Source: BOG-1155 sp050012495 (GTDB taxonomy: Bacteria; Desulfobacterota; Syntrophorhabdia; Syntrophorhabdales; WCHB1-27). From it: 64,000 nucleotides of DNA. The notes below the pieces were generated by a model that saw nothing but the letters and a program-made list of their open reading frames with translations, searched no databases and was not told the DNA's origin. Position numbers and translations under genes: made by a program. Below, one piece after another: positions 41,565-50,601 of the stretch (positions within the stretch are counted from its first letter, which is position 1; the number at the start of each line of letters is the position of its first letter). The stretch is from assembly GCA_050012495.1 (NCBI GenBank), contig JBEKHB010000004.1, positions 40,026 through 104,025 on the forward strand. The letters are read 5' to 3'.

Positions 41565-42980
41565 CTATTGCTGGCCGGCCATCCGCTCGGCCTCGGTGAC
41601 CCAACCGCCCCCCATGGACTTGTAGAGGTTCACGAGGGCGCGGAAGAGCACGCCCTGGGTCTGGGCGTAGCTCAGCTCGGCGTTGAAAAGACTGCGTTCG
41701 GCGTCGAGTACCTCAATATAGCTTGTATAGCCGTTGTCGTAACGGAGCCGCGCAAGGCGCGCGTATCCCTGCAGGGCCACCACCTGCTGCCGTTGCGCCT
41801 GGAACTGCTCCCTCGACTTGGCCTGATCGATCAGGCCGTCCTCCACCTCCCTGAACGCCTGCTGGATCACCTGCTGGTACCGGAAAAGGCTCTCCTTCTG
41901 AACCGATTCGGCCACCTTCACCTGGCCCGCTATGGCGCCCGCCGTGAAGAGGGGGACAGTCACCGAGCCCGGGTAGCTCCACATGCGGGCGGGGCCGCTG
42001 AACAGGCTCGTGAGGCCCGTGCTCTCCACGCCGTATGTCCCCGTGAGGGTAAGGGTGGGAAAGTAGAGGGCCCTGGCAACGCCGATCCTCGCGTTCGCGG
42101 CGATGAGGCCTTGTTCGGCCTGGCGGATGTCGGGCCTCCTCTTCAGGAGCTCCGAAGGCAGGCCCGCGGGGACTGCGGGGAGCACGAGCTGATCGAGGGA
42201 CCTGCCCCGGGGAATGGGACCGGGGTTCCGTCCGAGAAGCACGCTGAGGGCGTCTTCCTGCTGGGCGATCAGCTTCTCCAGAAAGGGGATGGTGGCGAGG
42301 GCCGCCCTATACTCCGATTCCACCTGGCGCAGCTCCAACTCGGAAACGAGGCCCCGGTCGAAGCGAAGCGTGAACAATCTGAGGGTGTGCTCGCGGCTCG
42401 CGGCTGTTCGCCGTGCGATGTCGAGCTGTTTGTCGAGGTCCAATAGATCGGTGTACGCACTCGCTACCGTCGTCACCACCGTCAGGATGACCCCCAGCCG
42501 CCCCTCGTCGGTTGCCAGAAGGTCCGCCCGGGCGGCTTCCGAGGCGCGCCTCAACTGTCCCCACAGGTCCATCTGCCAGCTCGCGGAAAGGAATGCCCGG
42601 AGGTCCCAAAAGGTGTGCGGCGTGCCGGGGGGCCACGCGGGGCTGGTATATTTCGTCGCGCCCTCACGGAGGGGAAGGGCGGCGCCGGAAACCTGGGGGA
42701 ACTGGGCCGCCCTGACCACGGCATAACTACCCATGAACTTCTCGACCCGCGCTGCCGCGATCAACACATCTTTATTCTCTTTCAGGGCGGTCTCTATAAG
42801 TCCGTCCAGGACAGGGTCGCCGAACTGTTTCCACCACGCCGTGTTGATCACGTCCTTTACCCGGGTATCTTCAAAACGCCAGGCCTCGGGGGTCCGGACG
42901 GGCGGCCGCCGGTAGTTGGGACCTATCATGCAGGACGACAGTGCGACGGCGAAAAGGAGCGCGGCGAGGGCCCTACGCAT
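41565..42980 (-). CDS. RND efflux outer-membrane factor (NodT/OprM type)
   Basis: A 471-residue TolC-like lipoprotein. The signal peptide ends in a lipobox (ALSSCMIGPNYRRPPV), standard for NodT/OprM. Two repeated coiled-coil halves each contain the family patterns (ASWQMDLWGQLRRASEAARA; PSELLKRRPDIRQAEQGLIA; YDNGYTSYIEVLDAERSLFN). It forms the outer-membrane channel for the RND pump encoded directly upstream with an eight-base overlap. Fourth gene of marR-MFP-RND-OMF. Confidence 0.94.
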   Translation of the reverse strand: MRRALAALLFAVALSSCMIGPNYRRPPVRTPEAWRFEDTRVKDVINTAWWKQFGDPVLDGLIETALKENKDVLIAAARVEKFMGSYAVVRAAQFPQVSGAALPLREGATKYTSPAWPPGTPHTFWDLRAFLSASWQMDLWGQLRRASEAARADLLATDEGRLGVILTVVTTVASAYTDLLDLDKQLDIARRTAASREHTLRLFTLRFDRGLVSELELRQVESEYRAALATIPFLEKLIAQQEDALSVLLGRNPGPIPRGRSLDQLVLPAVPAGLPSELLKRRPDIRQAEQGLIAANARIGVARALYFPTLTLTGTYGVESTGLTSLFSGPARMWSYPGSVTVPLFTAGAIAGQVKVAESVQKESLFRYQQVIQQAFREVEDGLIDQAKSREQFQAQRQQVVALQGYARLARLRYDNGYTSYIEVLDAERSLFNAELSYAQTQGVLFRALVNLYKSMGGGWVTEAERMAGQQ

Positions 42981-45900
42981 GGTCGCTCCCCGTTTCTTTC
43001 TCCCCGTCTCTTCTCTTTGAGCGGCCTGAGATTTTTCCTACCACATAGAAGGTCACAGGGATAAGGAAGACGGCGATCAGCGATGCGGCGGCCGTTCCCC
43101 CCATGACCGCGGTCCCCATCACCCGCCGCGCCACAGCCCCGGCCCCGCTGGAGAAGGCGAGGGGGAGCACGCCGAGGAGGAAGGCAAAGGATGTCATGAG
43201 GATCGGCCTCAGACGGAGGCGGGCGCCTTCGAGGGCCGCCTCGTCGAGCCGCCGTCCCCGCTCGTACCGGGTTTTGGCGAATTCGACGATGAGGATGGCA
43301 TTCTTTGCGCCGAGACCGACGAGGACGATGAGTCCTATCTGAGCGTAGACGTTGTTCACGAGGCCGCGCATGGCTATGGCGGCGAAGGCCCCGAAGACGG
43401 CCACCGGGGTGCAGAGGAGCACGCTGAACGGGAGGGACCAGCTCTCATACTGGGCCGCAAGGATGAGAAAGACACAGAGAAGCGAGAAAGCGAAGATGGC
43501 TGTGGCGGGTATTCCTTCCTGTGCCTTCTTTTCCTGAAAGCTCATACCGATGTAGTCGAGGCCCATCTCAGGGGGCATGGTCCGGTGGAAGACGTCTTCG
43601 AGGGTCTTCATCACCTGCCCGGAGCTGTAGCCCGGCTTGCCCGCCACGTTCACCTGGGCCGCGCGGTAAAGGTTGTAGCGCATGGTGAACTCGGGGCCCG
43701 GGCGGGATTGGATGGTAGTCACCGCTGAGAGCGGCACGGGGCTCCCCTGGTCATTCGATACGTAAAACCGGCTCACATCCTCGGCCTTTGTCCGGTATTT
43801 CCCCTCAGCCTGCACATAGACCTGCCACTGCCGGCCGAAGCGATTGAAATAGTTGATGAAATAGCCGCCCATAAAGGCCTGGAGGGTCTGGTAGACCTGC
43901 CCGACGTCGACACGCTGTTTGAGCACTTTGTCGCGGTCCACATCGATCCAGAGCTGGGGGACGCTCGGGACAAAGGTAGTGGTCACCCGTTCGATCTCCG
44001 GCCTCTTGCGGGCAGCCTCGACAAACTTGTTCAGGTTCTCGGCGAGAAAGCCAATGCTCTTGCCCGCCCGGTCCTCGATGACAAGGGTGGCGCCCCCGGC
44101 CATCCCGATGCCCTGAATAGCCGGGGGAGGGAAGGCAAAGGCAATTGCCTCGGGCAGCTTTTTCATCTCCCGGTTCAGATGGGCCATGATGGCTTCGTAG
44201 TGTTCCTCCGGCCTTTTCCTCTCCTTCCACTCCTTTAAGGTGACAAAGAAAAAACCGCTGTAGGTGTTCTGAGCGTTGCTCAGCAGGCTGATGCCCGGCA
44301 CGGCCTGGAAGTGCTCGACCCCTGGCGTCTCCTTGAGGATCTCCTCGATCTTTCTGCACGTCTCCTGGGTGCGCTGGAGGGAGGCGGCGTCGGGCAGGGC
44401 CACATTGATGAAGAGATATCCCTGGTCTTCCTCGGGAAGGAATCCCTGGGGGATTCTCTGGCCGAGAAGACCGGCAAGAAGCGCTATCGCCGCGAGAAGG
44501 CCGAGGCTCAGGGCGCTCTTACGGATGAGGGCCCCGCACACGGAGATATAACCCCTGGAGGCCCGGCCGAAAAGACGATTGAAGGATCTGAAAAAAATGC
44601 CGAGCGGTCCCCGCGTCTCTTTCCTCGGCTTCAAAAGGAGGGCGCAAAGGGCGGGGCTGAGGGACAGGGCGTTGAAGGCGGAGATAAGGACAGAGATGGC
44701 GATGGTCACCGCGAACTGCTGGTAGAGCCTGCCCGTGATGCCGGGGATGAAGATCGTGGGGACGAAGACTGCCGCAAGGATCAGGGCAATGGCCATAACA
44801 GGGCCCGCGACCTCGCCCATGGCTTTGATCGACGCCTCCCTCGGCGAGAGGCCCTCCTCGATGTGACGCTCTACCGCCTCCACGACGATGATGGCGTCAT
44901 CCACGACCAGTCCGATGGCCAGGACAAGACCGAAGAGCGAGAGGGTATTGATCGAAAACCCGAGCAGGGGGAAAACGGCAAAGGTGCCGATAAGGGAGAC
45001 GGGGACGGCAAGGGCCGGGATAAGGGTCGCCCTCCATCCCTGAAGGAAGACGAAGACTACGAGGATGACGAGGGCGAGGGCCTCCAGGAGCGTAATAAGA
45101 ATCTCGTGGATGCCTTCGCTGATCGATCTCGTGGTATCGAGGCCGACGGCATAATCGATGCCGGTGGGAAACCGTTTTTTGGCCTGCTCCATAGCCTTTT
45201 TCGCGCCCTCCACGGTCTTGAGCGCGTTCGTGCCGGGCAACTGGTAGAGGGCAAGAACGCCTGCAGGCTCGCCGTCTTCCCGGCCCACGACGTTGTAGGT
45301 CTGCGCCCCCAGCTCGATCCGCGCCACGTCTTTCAGCCGTACTATCGAGCCGTCGGAGTTCGCCCGGATCACGATGGAGCCGAATTCCTCCGGGGAGACA
45401 AGGCGGCTCTGGGTGCGGACCGTGTAGGTGAATTCCTGTCCCGGGGGAACGGGCTCGCTGCCGATCTGCCCGGCCGGATTGACCGTGTTCTGCTTCTGCA
45501 CGGCGTTGACTATGTCAGTGACCGTGATGCCGAGCTTGCCGAGGGTGTCGGGCTTGACCCATATACGGATGGCATACTGGCCCGCGCCGAAGACGTTGAT
45601 CATGGCGATGCCGGGTACGCGCAGGAGCGGGTCGATCAGGTTGATGTTGGCATAGTTTGCCAGGAAGGTCGAATCGTAGGTGCCCTTCGGCGAGTAAAGG
45701 GCGATGAGCATCAGGGGCGAGGAGCGCGCTTTCTGCATGGTCACGCCGTAATTTCTGACGTCCACCGGAAGCTGGGGCTGGGCCAGGGTCTGGCGTATCT
45801 GGCTGAGGACGAGGTCGGTGTTCGGGTCGGTCTTGACGTCGAAGTTGACGAATATGCGCATCGTGCCGTTGCTGGAGTTGACCGAGTACATGTAGTTCAT

Positions 45901-46122
45901 GTTGTCCACGCCGCTCATCTGCTGCTCGATCGGCGTGGCGACCGACTGCTCGACCGTCTCCGCGTCCGCGCCCGTGTAGGTGGTCAGGATCTGGACCTCG
46001 GGCGGCACGATCTCAGGGAACTGGGCCACGGGCAATCCGGCCATGGCAACGAGCCCCAGGATGACGAACATGATGGAGATGACCATGGCAACGATGGGGC
46101 GGTTTATGAAAAACTTTGACAC
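42973..46122 (-). CDS. RND multidrug efflux pump, HAE1 family (AcrB-like)
   Basis: A 1049-residue inner-membrane transporter. N-terminal MSKFFINRPIVAMVISIMFV, the porter-domain loops, and the proton-relay aspartates in the TM4 block GLVLAIGLVVDDAIIVVEAV are present, as is VGLGAKNAILIVEFA in TM10. AcrB signatures GVDNMNYMYSVNSSNG and FLPEEDQGYLFINVALPDAA confirm the hydrophobe/amphiphile type. It expels organic compounds, plausibly aromatic solvents or acids given the organism's metabolism. It lies between the membrane fusion protein (14-base gap) and the outer-membrane factor. Confidence 0.96.
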   Translation of the reverse strand: MSKFFINRPIVAMVISIMFVILGLVAMAGLPVAQFPEIVPPEVQILTTYTGADAETVEQSVATPIEQQMSGVDNMNYMYSVNSSNGTMRIFVNFDVKTDPNTDLVLSQIRQTLAQPQLPVDVRNYGVTMQKARSSPLMLIALYSPKGTYDSTFLANYANINLIDPLLRVPGIAMINVFGAGQYAIRIWVKPDTLGKLGITVTDIVNAVQKQNTVNPAGQIGSEPVPPGQEFTYTVRTQSRLVSPEEFGSIVIRANSDGSIVRLKDVARIELGAQTYNVVGREDGEPAGVLALYQLPGTNALKTVEGAKKAMEQAKKRFPTGIDYAVGLDTTRSISEGIHEILITLLEALALVILVVFVFLQGWRATLIPALAVPVSLIGTFAVFPLLGFSINTLSLFGLVLAIGLVVDDAIIVVEAVERHIEEGLSPREASIKAMGEVAGPVMAIALILAAVFVPTIFIPGITGRLYQQFAVTIAISVLISAFNALSLSPALCALLLKPRKETRGPLGIFFRSFNRLFGRASRGYISVCGALIRKSALSLGLLAAIALLAGLLGQRIPQGFLPEEDQGYLFINVALPDAASLQRTQETCRKIEEILKETPGVEHFQAVPGISLLSNAQNTYSGFFFVTLKEWKERKRPEEHYEAIMAHLNREMKKLPEAIAFAFPPPAIQGIGMAGGATLVIEDRAGKSIGFLAENLNKFVEAARKRPEIERVTTTFVPSVPQLWIDVDRDKVLKQRVDVGQVYQTLQAFMGGYFINYFNRFGRQWQVYVQAEGKYRTKAEDVSRFYVSNDQGSPVPLSAVTTIQSRPGPEFTMRYNLYRAAQVNVAGKPGYSSGQVMKTLEDVFHRTMPPEMGLDYIGMSFQEKKAQEGIPATAIFAFSLLCVFLILAAQYESWSLPFSVLLCTPVAVFGAFAAIAMRGLVNNVYAQIGLIVLVGLGAKNAILIVEFAKTRYERGRRLDEAALEGARLRLRPILMTSFAFLLGVLPLAFSSGAGAVARRVMGTAVMGGTAAASLIAVFLIPVTFYVVGKISGRSKRRDGEKETGSDHA

Positions 46123-46136
46123 GCGAGAAGTCCCTC

Positions 46137-47408
46137 CTACCTGGCGCCGGCCTTGACGGACAGGGAGACCTGCGTGGGTTTTGCCTCCGCCCGGGGCAGG
46201 CCGGAAACCCCCGGCAGGGGGGCGACAAAAGGCGTTACGGTCACGACCGACCCCTGCCTGACCTTCTGAAGTCCTTCGGCTATCACCTGCTCGCCGGCTT
46301 TCAGGCCCTGGTCTATCACCCAGAGGTTATCGATCCGCTCCGCTGCCGAGACCTGCCTGATGTCGACTTTGTTGTCCGGACCGACCACCGCAACCTGGTA
46401 GCTTCCTTGAAGCTCGGTCACCGACCGCTGCGGCACGAGGAGGGCGCCCTTCTTGAGGGTGGTTTGCGCGCGGACCCTGGCGAACTGTCCGGGCCGCAGT
46501 ATGTTCCCCGGATTAGGGAAGAGGGCGGCAATTTTGATCGTGCCCGTCCGCACATCCACCTGGCGGTCTGCAAAGGCAAAAGTCCCTTTGTGAGGGTACG
46601 TACGCCCGTCGGCAAGAATCATCTCGAGAGGCATCCACTGTGTGTGCCCTTGGCCGTTTTGTACGTAGTGCACGTAGTCCTGCTCGCCCATGGAGATGTA
46701 GACCTTGATGGGGTTTACGGTCGAGACGGTGGTCAACTCCTCTATGGAGCCGGGACCGACGAGATCGCCCAACTGGGCCCGTGCGATACCGGCTATGCCG
46801 TCGATGGGTGAAACGATCCGTGTGAACCCGAGGTCCAGGGCGACCTTGTCGAACGCCGCCTGGCTGGCCGCCATGGAGGCATTGGTTGCCTGCTCCGCGC
46901 CGACAGCGTCGTCGAGGTCTTTCTTGCTCACGGCATTCTGTTCGACCAGAGGTTTTATACGCTCAAGATTGGCCCTCGCGGTCTCCCACCGGGCCCGCTG
47001 TTCGCTGAGCTGCCCCCTTGCCTGCTCCAGCGCCGCCTGAAAGGGCCGCGGGTCGATCTTGAAAAGGACCTGCCCTTTTCTGACGACGTCGCCCTCACCG
47101 TAGTCGCGGGAGATAAGATAGCCCTGGACCTGGGCGCGGATTGTGGCATTGACGAACCCGTCAGTAGAGGCAGTCCATTCCGAACAGACGGGCACGTCCC
47201 TCTGTAGCACCTTTGCCACCTCCACGAGGGGGGGTGAGGGGCTTTCCGTGGTCTGCGCCTTCTTACATCCGGGGAGGAGAAGGACAATCCCGCAGAACAG
47301 GAGGATGGCCGCCCAAGGGAAGAGACCGACCACATGCATGTTTTTCTGCAAGACAGCGAGTTTATCCGGATATCCCCCAAGACGGGCCGGTGTTCCTCCA
47401 CGCATCAT
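46137..47408 (-). CDS. RND periplasmic membrane fusion protein (AcrA-like)
   Basis: A 423-residue lipoprotein; the ATG overlaps the marR stop by four bases. A hydrophobic segment ends in the lipobox LLLPGCKK at about residue 48. The lipoyl/hairpin domain (GFVNATIRAQVQGYLISRDY, KGQVLFKIDPRPFQAALEQA) and the beta-barrel region (LDLGFTRIVSPIDGIAG) are standard. An earlier hydrophilic N-terminus of about 25 residues may be too long; ATG 47339 is an alternative start. It bridges pump and outer-membrane channel. Confidence 0.94.
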   Translation of the reverse strand: MMRGGTPARLGGYPDKLAVLQKNMHVVGLFPWAAILLFCGIVLLLPGCKKAQTTESPSPPLVEVAKVLQRDVPVCSEWTASTDGFVNATIRAQVQGYLISRDYGEGDVVRKGQVLFKIDPRPFQAALEQARGQLSEQRARWETARANLERIKPLVEQNAVSKKDLDDAVGAEQATNASMAASQAAFDKVALDLGFTRIVSPIDGIAGIARAQLGDLVGPGSIEELTTVSTVNPIKVYISMGEQDYVHYVQNGQGHTQWMPLEMILADGRTYPHKGTFAFADRQVDVRTGTIKIAALFPNPGNILRPGQFARVRAQTTLKKGALLVPQRSVTELQGSYQVAVVGPDNKVDIRQVSAAERIDNLWVIDQGLKAGEQVIAEGLQKVRQGSVVTVTPFVAPLPGVSGLPRAEAKPTQVSLSVKAGAR

Positions 47409-47854
47409 TCTTTCCTTTCGATGTTCCTGATTATCTGCCCCAGGGCCTTTCGCATCGAGAGGAGGTCGTCGTCGGTGAGACCCGAGAAAACGCGATCAAG
47501 GTGATCCGCAATGAGAGGTATCAGTGTGTCGCCCAGGGCGCCCCCTTCCTTGGTAAGAAAAATCCGGTAGACGCGCCTGTCCGTTCCATCCGGCCGCCGC
47601 TCTATGTAACCGCGTTCTTCGAGGAGGTTAAGGATCCGTGTGATGCTGTGGCGGTCCTTGTAGAGGTTTTTCCCCAGTTGACTCTGGTTTATCCCCTGGA
47701 AGTCACGGAGCCTCACCAGCACGCCGCATTGCTCCGGCGTCAAATCGTGTCCGGCGGCCAGGAGCGTCTTTCGAAAAAGGTTGATCCCCTGGGTATGGGC
47801 GCGGTATACCCAGAAGGAGGGCGACTCATCGAGGGGGAAAAACCGCATCTGCAT
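47405..47854 (-). CDS. MarR-family repressor of the RND operon
   Basis: A 149-residue winged-helix protein. The DNA-binding region is clear: TPEQCGVLVRLRDFQGINQS, LGKNLYKDRHSITRILNLLE (recognition helix) and the wing RGYIERRPDGTDRRVYRIFL. It is the first gene of the efflux operon, with GGAAGGTAG before ATG 47854. A perfect TTGTC/GACAA inverted repeat lies next to the promoter just upstream, so autorepression relieved by an aromatic ligand is the expected control. Confidence 0.92.
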   Translation of the reverse strand: MQMRFFPLDESPSFWVYRAHTQGINLFRKTLLAAGHDLTPEQCGVLVRLRDFQGINQSQLGKNLYKDRHSITRILNLLEERGYIERRPDGTDRRVYRIFLTKEGGALGDTLIPLIADHLDRVFSGLTDDDLLSMRKALGQIIRNIERKE

Positions 47855-47884
47855 CTACCTTCCCTGATCGTTGTCGACACAATG

Positions 47885-47924
47885 TTGTCAGGACAATTTA
47901 TATTGGACAAGCGCGTTATGTCAA
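47885..47924 (-). promoter_or_regulatory. Promoter and likely MarR operator of the efflux operon
   Basis: On the minus strand TTGACA (47924-47919), a 16-base spacer and TATAAA (47902-47897) are followed at once by the perfect inverted repeat TTGTC-CT-GACAA (47896-47885). A further TTGTCC half-site lies inside the spacer. A dimeric repressor bound here would block transcription start. Confidence 0.7.
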
Positions 47925-48003
47925 GGAAAACTTTCCCTGTCGCGCACCCCTTCCGCGGTATCTTGCGGACTTTGTCTCCCCGCCGGAGGCGGGCGTGCCG
48001 GCG

Positions 48004-48936
48004 TTATTTCCCCCGTTGCCGGAAGCAGGCCCTCCCCCTCTCCACGTCTTCCGCGATTCGGGCGGCCAGCTCTTCCGCGTTGCCGAACTTCATCTCGTCC
48101 CTGATCCTTTCCAGAAAATAAAGCCGCACCTTCTTGTCGTAGAGGTCACCTTCAAAATCGAGAATAAATGTCTCTATCGACCGTTCCTGACCCTCCTCGA
48201 ATGTGGGATTGTGGCCGATATTGGTAACGGCGCCCCACCTGCGCCCGTCGACCTCGGCCTCGGTCACATAGACCCCATTCTTCGGGATGAGGGCATAGTC
48301 GGTCTTGAGGTTGATCGTCGGATAGCCTATCCTCTTACCCCTTCCCCGGGCCTTGATCACCGTACCCTCAATGGCAAAGTGCCTCCCCAGGAGCTTCGCA
48401 GCCTTCGCAACATCCCCGGCGCCAAGCAAGCCCCTGATGCGATTGCTGCCGACCTTTTCACCCTCCAGGGTGACCGCATCGACGACTTCGACAAAGAAGC
48501 CCCACCTGCGTCCCGCCTCCTGAAGGGATGGAATGTCCCCCTTGCCGCGATGTCCAAACCTGAAGTCGTAGCCGATCACAAGTCCCTTTACTGCCAGCTT
48601 GTCCACGAGGATGGAGGTGATAAAAACGCCGGGTTCGATGCGGGCAAATGCGACCGTAAAGGGCGCGATAAAGAGCACATCGATGCCCGCATCCTCAATA
48701 AGGCGCTTTTTCTCCGCAAGGGGTGTGATGGGGGCCAATTCCCTGTCGGGCCGCAACACGTGGAGGGGATGCGGGCGAAAGGTCATCAGCATCGAGGTGC
48801 CGGAAAGCTCCCGCGCCCTTTCCTTTACCCTGTCGATGATCCGCCTGTGGCCCAGGTGGATTCCGTCATAGTTGCCGACCGTCAGTACCGGGTTCTCGAA
48901 TTTCTCCCGGATATCGAATGATTCAAGAACCTGCAT
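48004..48936 (-). CDS. ribF: Bifunctional riboflavin kinase/FAD synthetase
   Basis: A 310-residue RibF. ATG 48936 is preceded by GAGGTGACA; an in-frame GTG lies six bases earlier. The N-terminal nucleotidyltransferase domain shows VGNYDGIHLGHRRII and FRFGHRGKGD. The C-terminal riboflavin kinase domain has GRGKRIGYPTINLKTDYALI, NGVYVTEA and TNIGHNPTFEEGQ. It makes FMN and FAD, needed in quantity for the BamE/BamH flavins, though there is no physical linkage. It is divergent from tRNA-Leu. Confidence 0.95.
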   Translation of the reverse strand: MQVLESFDIREKFENPVLTVGNYDGIHLGHRRIIDRVKERARELSGTSMLMTFRPHPLHVLRPDRELAPITPLAEKKRLIEDAGIDVLFIAPFTVAFARIEPGVFITSILVDKLAVKGLVIGYDFRFGHRGKGDIPSLQEAGRRWGFFVEVVDAVTLEGEKVGSNRIRGLLGAGDVAKAAKLLGRHFAIEGTVIKARGRGKRIGYPTINLKTDYALIPKNGVYVTEAEVDGRRWGAVTNIGHNPTFEEGQERSIETFILDFEGDLYDKKVRLYFLERIRDEMKFGNAEELAARIAEDVERGRACFRQRGK

Positions 48937-48945
48937 TGTCACCTC

Positions 48946-48973
48946 TTGACATTGGACGCCTTTTCTCTATAAT
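48946..48973 (+). promoter_or_regulatory. tRNA-Leu promoter
   Basis: Perfect TTGACA (48946-48951) and perfect TATAAT (48968-48973) with a 16-base spacer; the tRNA begins ten bases after the -10. This is typical of a strong stable-RNA promoter. Confidence 0.8.
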
Positions 48974-48983
48974 GTAACGAAGC

Positions 48984-49070
48984 GCCGAAGTGGCGGAATT
49001 GGCAGACGCGCCAGGTTCAGGGTCTGGTAGGCGAACGCCTGTAGGGGTTCGAGTCCCCTCTTCGGCACCA
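48984..49070 (+). tRNA. tRNA-Leu (anticodon CAG)
   Basis: 87 bases including an encoded CCA. The acceptor stem GCCGAAG pairs with CTTCGGC, the D-arm is GCGGAATTGGCAGACGC, and the anticodon stem CCAGG/TCTGG holds loop TTCAGGG (anticodon CAG). A long variable arm (AGGCGAACGCCT) marks a class II tRNA, and the T-loop is TTCGAGT. A consensus promoter precedes it. Confidence 0.96.
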
Positions 49071-49105
49071 CTATATCCCACGCCGGCTGTCAGGCGCCTT
49101 CTCTT

Positions 49106-49924
49106 CTACCCGTCCACCAGGTCTGCCAAACCTTCGTTCATGCTCCCTGTCCGGTAGCCCTTCAGGTCAAGGGTCACGTAGAGAAAACCCGCCTTGTTGA
49201 GGGCATCGGCAATATCGTCCTTCAAGGCCGTCACCTTATCGAAGTCTTCTTCCAGCACCTCGATCCGGGCAACCTGTCCGTGGTACCTGACCCTCACCTG
49301 TCCTATTCCAAGGCCGCGCAGGAACTCCTCAGAGCGCTCTATTTTTTGCAGTATGTCCGCTTCCACCCTGGTCCCATAGGGTATCCTGGAAGCGAGGCAG
49401 GCGAGGGACGGCTTATCGTGGGTTGGAAGCCCCAGTGCCTCCGAGATCTGCCGTATCTTTCTTTTCGTCAAGCCCGCCTCCAGCAGGGGACTCCCGACCA
49501 CCAGCTCTTTACCCGCACGGCGCCCCGGCCGGTAATCTCCCTGGTCGTCGACATTCGACCCTTCCACGACGTGATCGAAGCCGCGGGCCCTCGCGATCTC
49601 CCGGGCCCGGCCAAAAAGGTGCCGCTTACAGTAATAGCACCGCTCAGTTGTATTCCGGAGGAAACGGTCGTCGCCCATCTCGTCGGTTTCGATTACCTCG
49701 TATGGCGCTTCAACGGACGCGGCAAAGGCGACCGCCTCGTCAATCTCGCGCTCCGGATACGTCTCCGACCTTGCAATGAGGGCAAGGACACGTGCTTTTC
49801 CAAGGGCATCGAGGGCGGCCTTAAGCAGCAGTGTGCTGTCCACGCCGCCTGAATAGCAGACGACAACCCGGCCTAGGCCCCGTAACACCGCCAAAAGGCG
49901 CTCGTAGTCTTGTAAAACGTCCAT
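49106..49924 (-). CDS. larE: LarE-like ATP-dependent sulfurtransferase
   Basis: A 272-residue PP-loop protein from ATG 49924. The P-loop VCYSGGVDSTLLLKAALDAL, the TTERCYYCKRHLF motif and PSLACLASRIPYGTRV match LarE. LarE gives sulfur to the pyridinium precursor of the nickel-pincer cofactor used by lactate racemase and related enzymes. The cysteine in LACLASR is at the sulfur-donor position, and the CYYC pair hints at the Fe-S-dependent variant. larA, larB and larC are not in the window, so the target enzyme is unknown. Confidence 0.9.
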   Translation of the reverse strand: MDVLQDYERLLAVLRGLGRVVVCYSGGVDSTLLLKAALDALGKARVLALIARSETYPEREIDEAVAFAASVEAPYEVIETDEMGDDRFLRNTTERCYYCKRHLFGRAREIARARGFDHVVEGSNVDDQGDYRPGRRAGKELVVGSPLLEAGLTKRKIRQISEALGLPTHDKPSLACLASRIPYGTRVEADILQKIERSEEFLRGLGIGQVRVRYHGQVARIEVLEEDFDKVTALKDDIADALNKAGFLYVTLDLKGYRTGSMNEGLADLVDG

Positions 49925-49973
49925 GTGGGTACTATACCACATATCCCGGTTGTGTTCGACACCCCGCCGGCGC

Positions 49974-49979
49974 TATAAT
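49974..49979 (+). promoter_or_regulatory. TATAAT box directly upstream of the 194-residue gene
   Basis: A perfect TATAAT ends six bases before ATG 49986, so transcription would begin at or next to the start codon. The -35 region (TTGTGT, 18-base spacer) is weak. A GGAAGC sequence lies between box and ATG. Confidence 0.45.
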
Positions 49980-49985
49980 GGAAGC

Positions 49986-50570
49986 ATGCCTCTCGCGTTC
50001 AATTCCCTCAGTCACGGCGAGATCGCCTTCGGTTTTTTCAACGTAGAAACAGACCTCCTCATACTCGATTCCTATTTTATGTTCGCGTCCGATTTCTGTA
50101 GCCACGTCGCGAACCTGGCAGAAGGGCGGGCGGGAGAGCGCGTTCAGATGGAATGGGAGGTTTATACACTCAAGGAAGAGGAGATAGGGAACCTGACGGG
50201 GGCGGTGCATGGGCTGGATTCGCGCGGCTTCATGAGCGACGTATACCGCAGATTCCCCTTCCCCGGAGATATGAAGGCGTTTCGGCAAAACCCCGAGGGC
50301 GCAGAGACTCACGCTGTCGTCAGGGGGATGATCGAGCGGTATGCAGGGGCCGGGCGCATCACCGTTGCCGTTGACGGCGCGGGCTCTACCATAGAGATCG
50401 GCGATTATCTGTTCAGCAGGGAGCAGTTCCACAACCTGCTGCGATACCTGTGGGCCGGAGGCTATCCTACCTGGAAGGCGGGGATAAGACCCGACTACGT
50501 GACCGGTATGAAGGAGCGGATTATCGCGTCACGCCACCCCCTTTTCGACGACGTTTCCGCGTTTATTTGA
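49986..50570 (+). CDS. Conserved-looking protein of unknown function
   Basis: A 194-residue soluble protein from ATG 49986. It is not a family I can name. Visible features are the opening LSHGEIAFGFFNVETDLLIL, an LDSRGFMSDVYRRFPFP segment, and a C-terminal FHNLLRYLWAGGYPTWKAGI region. There is no signal peptide, cysteine motif or nucleotide-binding loop. Codon use matches neighbouring housekeeping genes, so it is probably real. It lies between divergent larE and co-directional tadA; a link to sulfur-cofactor metabolism would be guesswork. Confidence 0.65.
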   Translation: MPLAFNSLSHGEIAFGFFNVETDLLILDSYFMFASDFCSHVANLAEGRAGERVQMEWEVYTLKEEEIGNLTGAVHGLDSRGFMSDVYRRFPFPGDMKAFRQNPEGAETHAVVRGMIERYAGAGRITVAVDGAGSTIEIGDYLFSREQFHNLLRYLWAGGYPTWKAGIRPDYVTGMKERIIASRHPLFDDVSAFI

Positions 50571-50595
50571 TTTTCCGTCCAGCCGCAGGTATAGT
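50567..50595 (+). promoter_or_regulatory. tadA promoter, apparently leaderless
   Basis: TTGATT (50567-50572), a 17-base spacer and TATAGT (50590-50595) end six bases before ATG 50602. Only AAAGAA separates box and start codon, leaving no ribosome binding site if transcription starts normally. Confidence 0.55.
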
Positions 50596-50601
50596 AAAGA
50601 A

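Noticed and set aside
44311..46119. 602-residue plus-strand reading frame
   Set aside because: It is the antisense shadow of the AcrB-like pump: low-complexity charged sequence without family motifs, and no ribosome binding site.
48946..48973. FMN riboswitch upstream of ribF
   Set aside because: The short 60-base interval holds only the tRNA-Leu promoter and the ribF ribosome binding site; there is no room for an RFN element.
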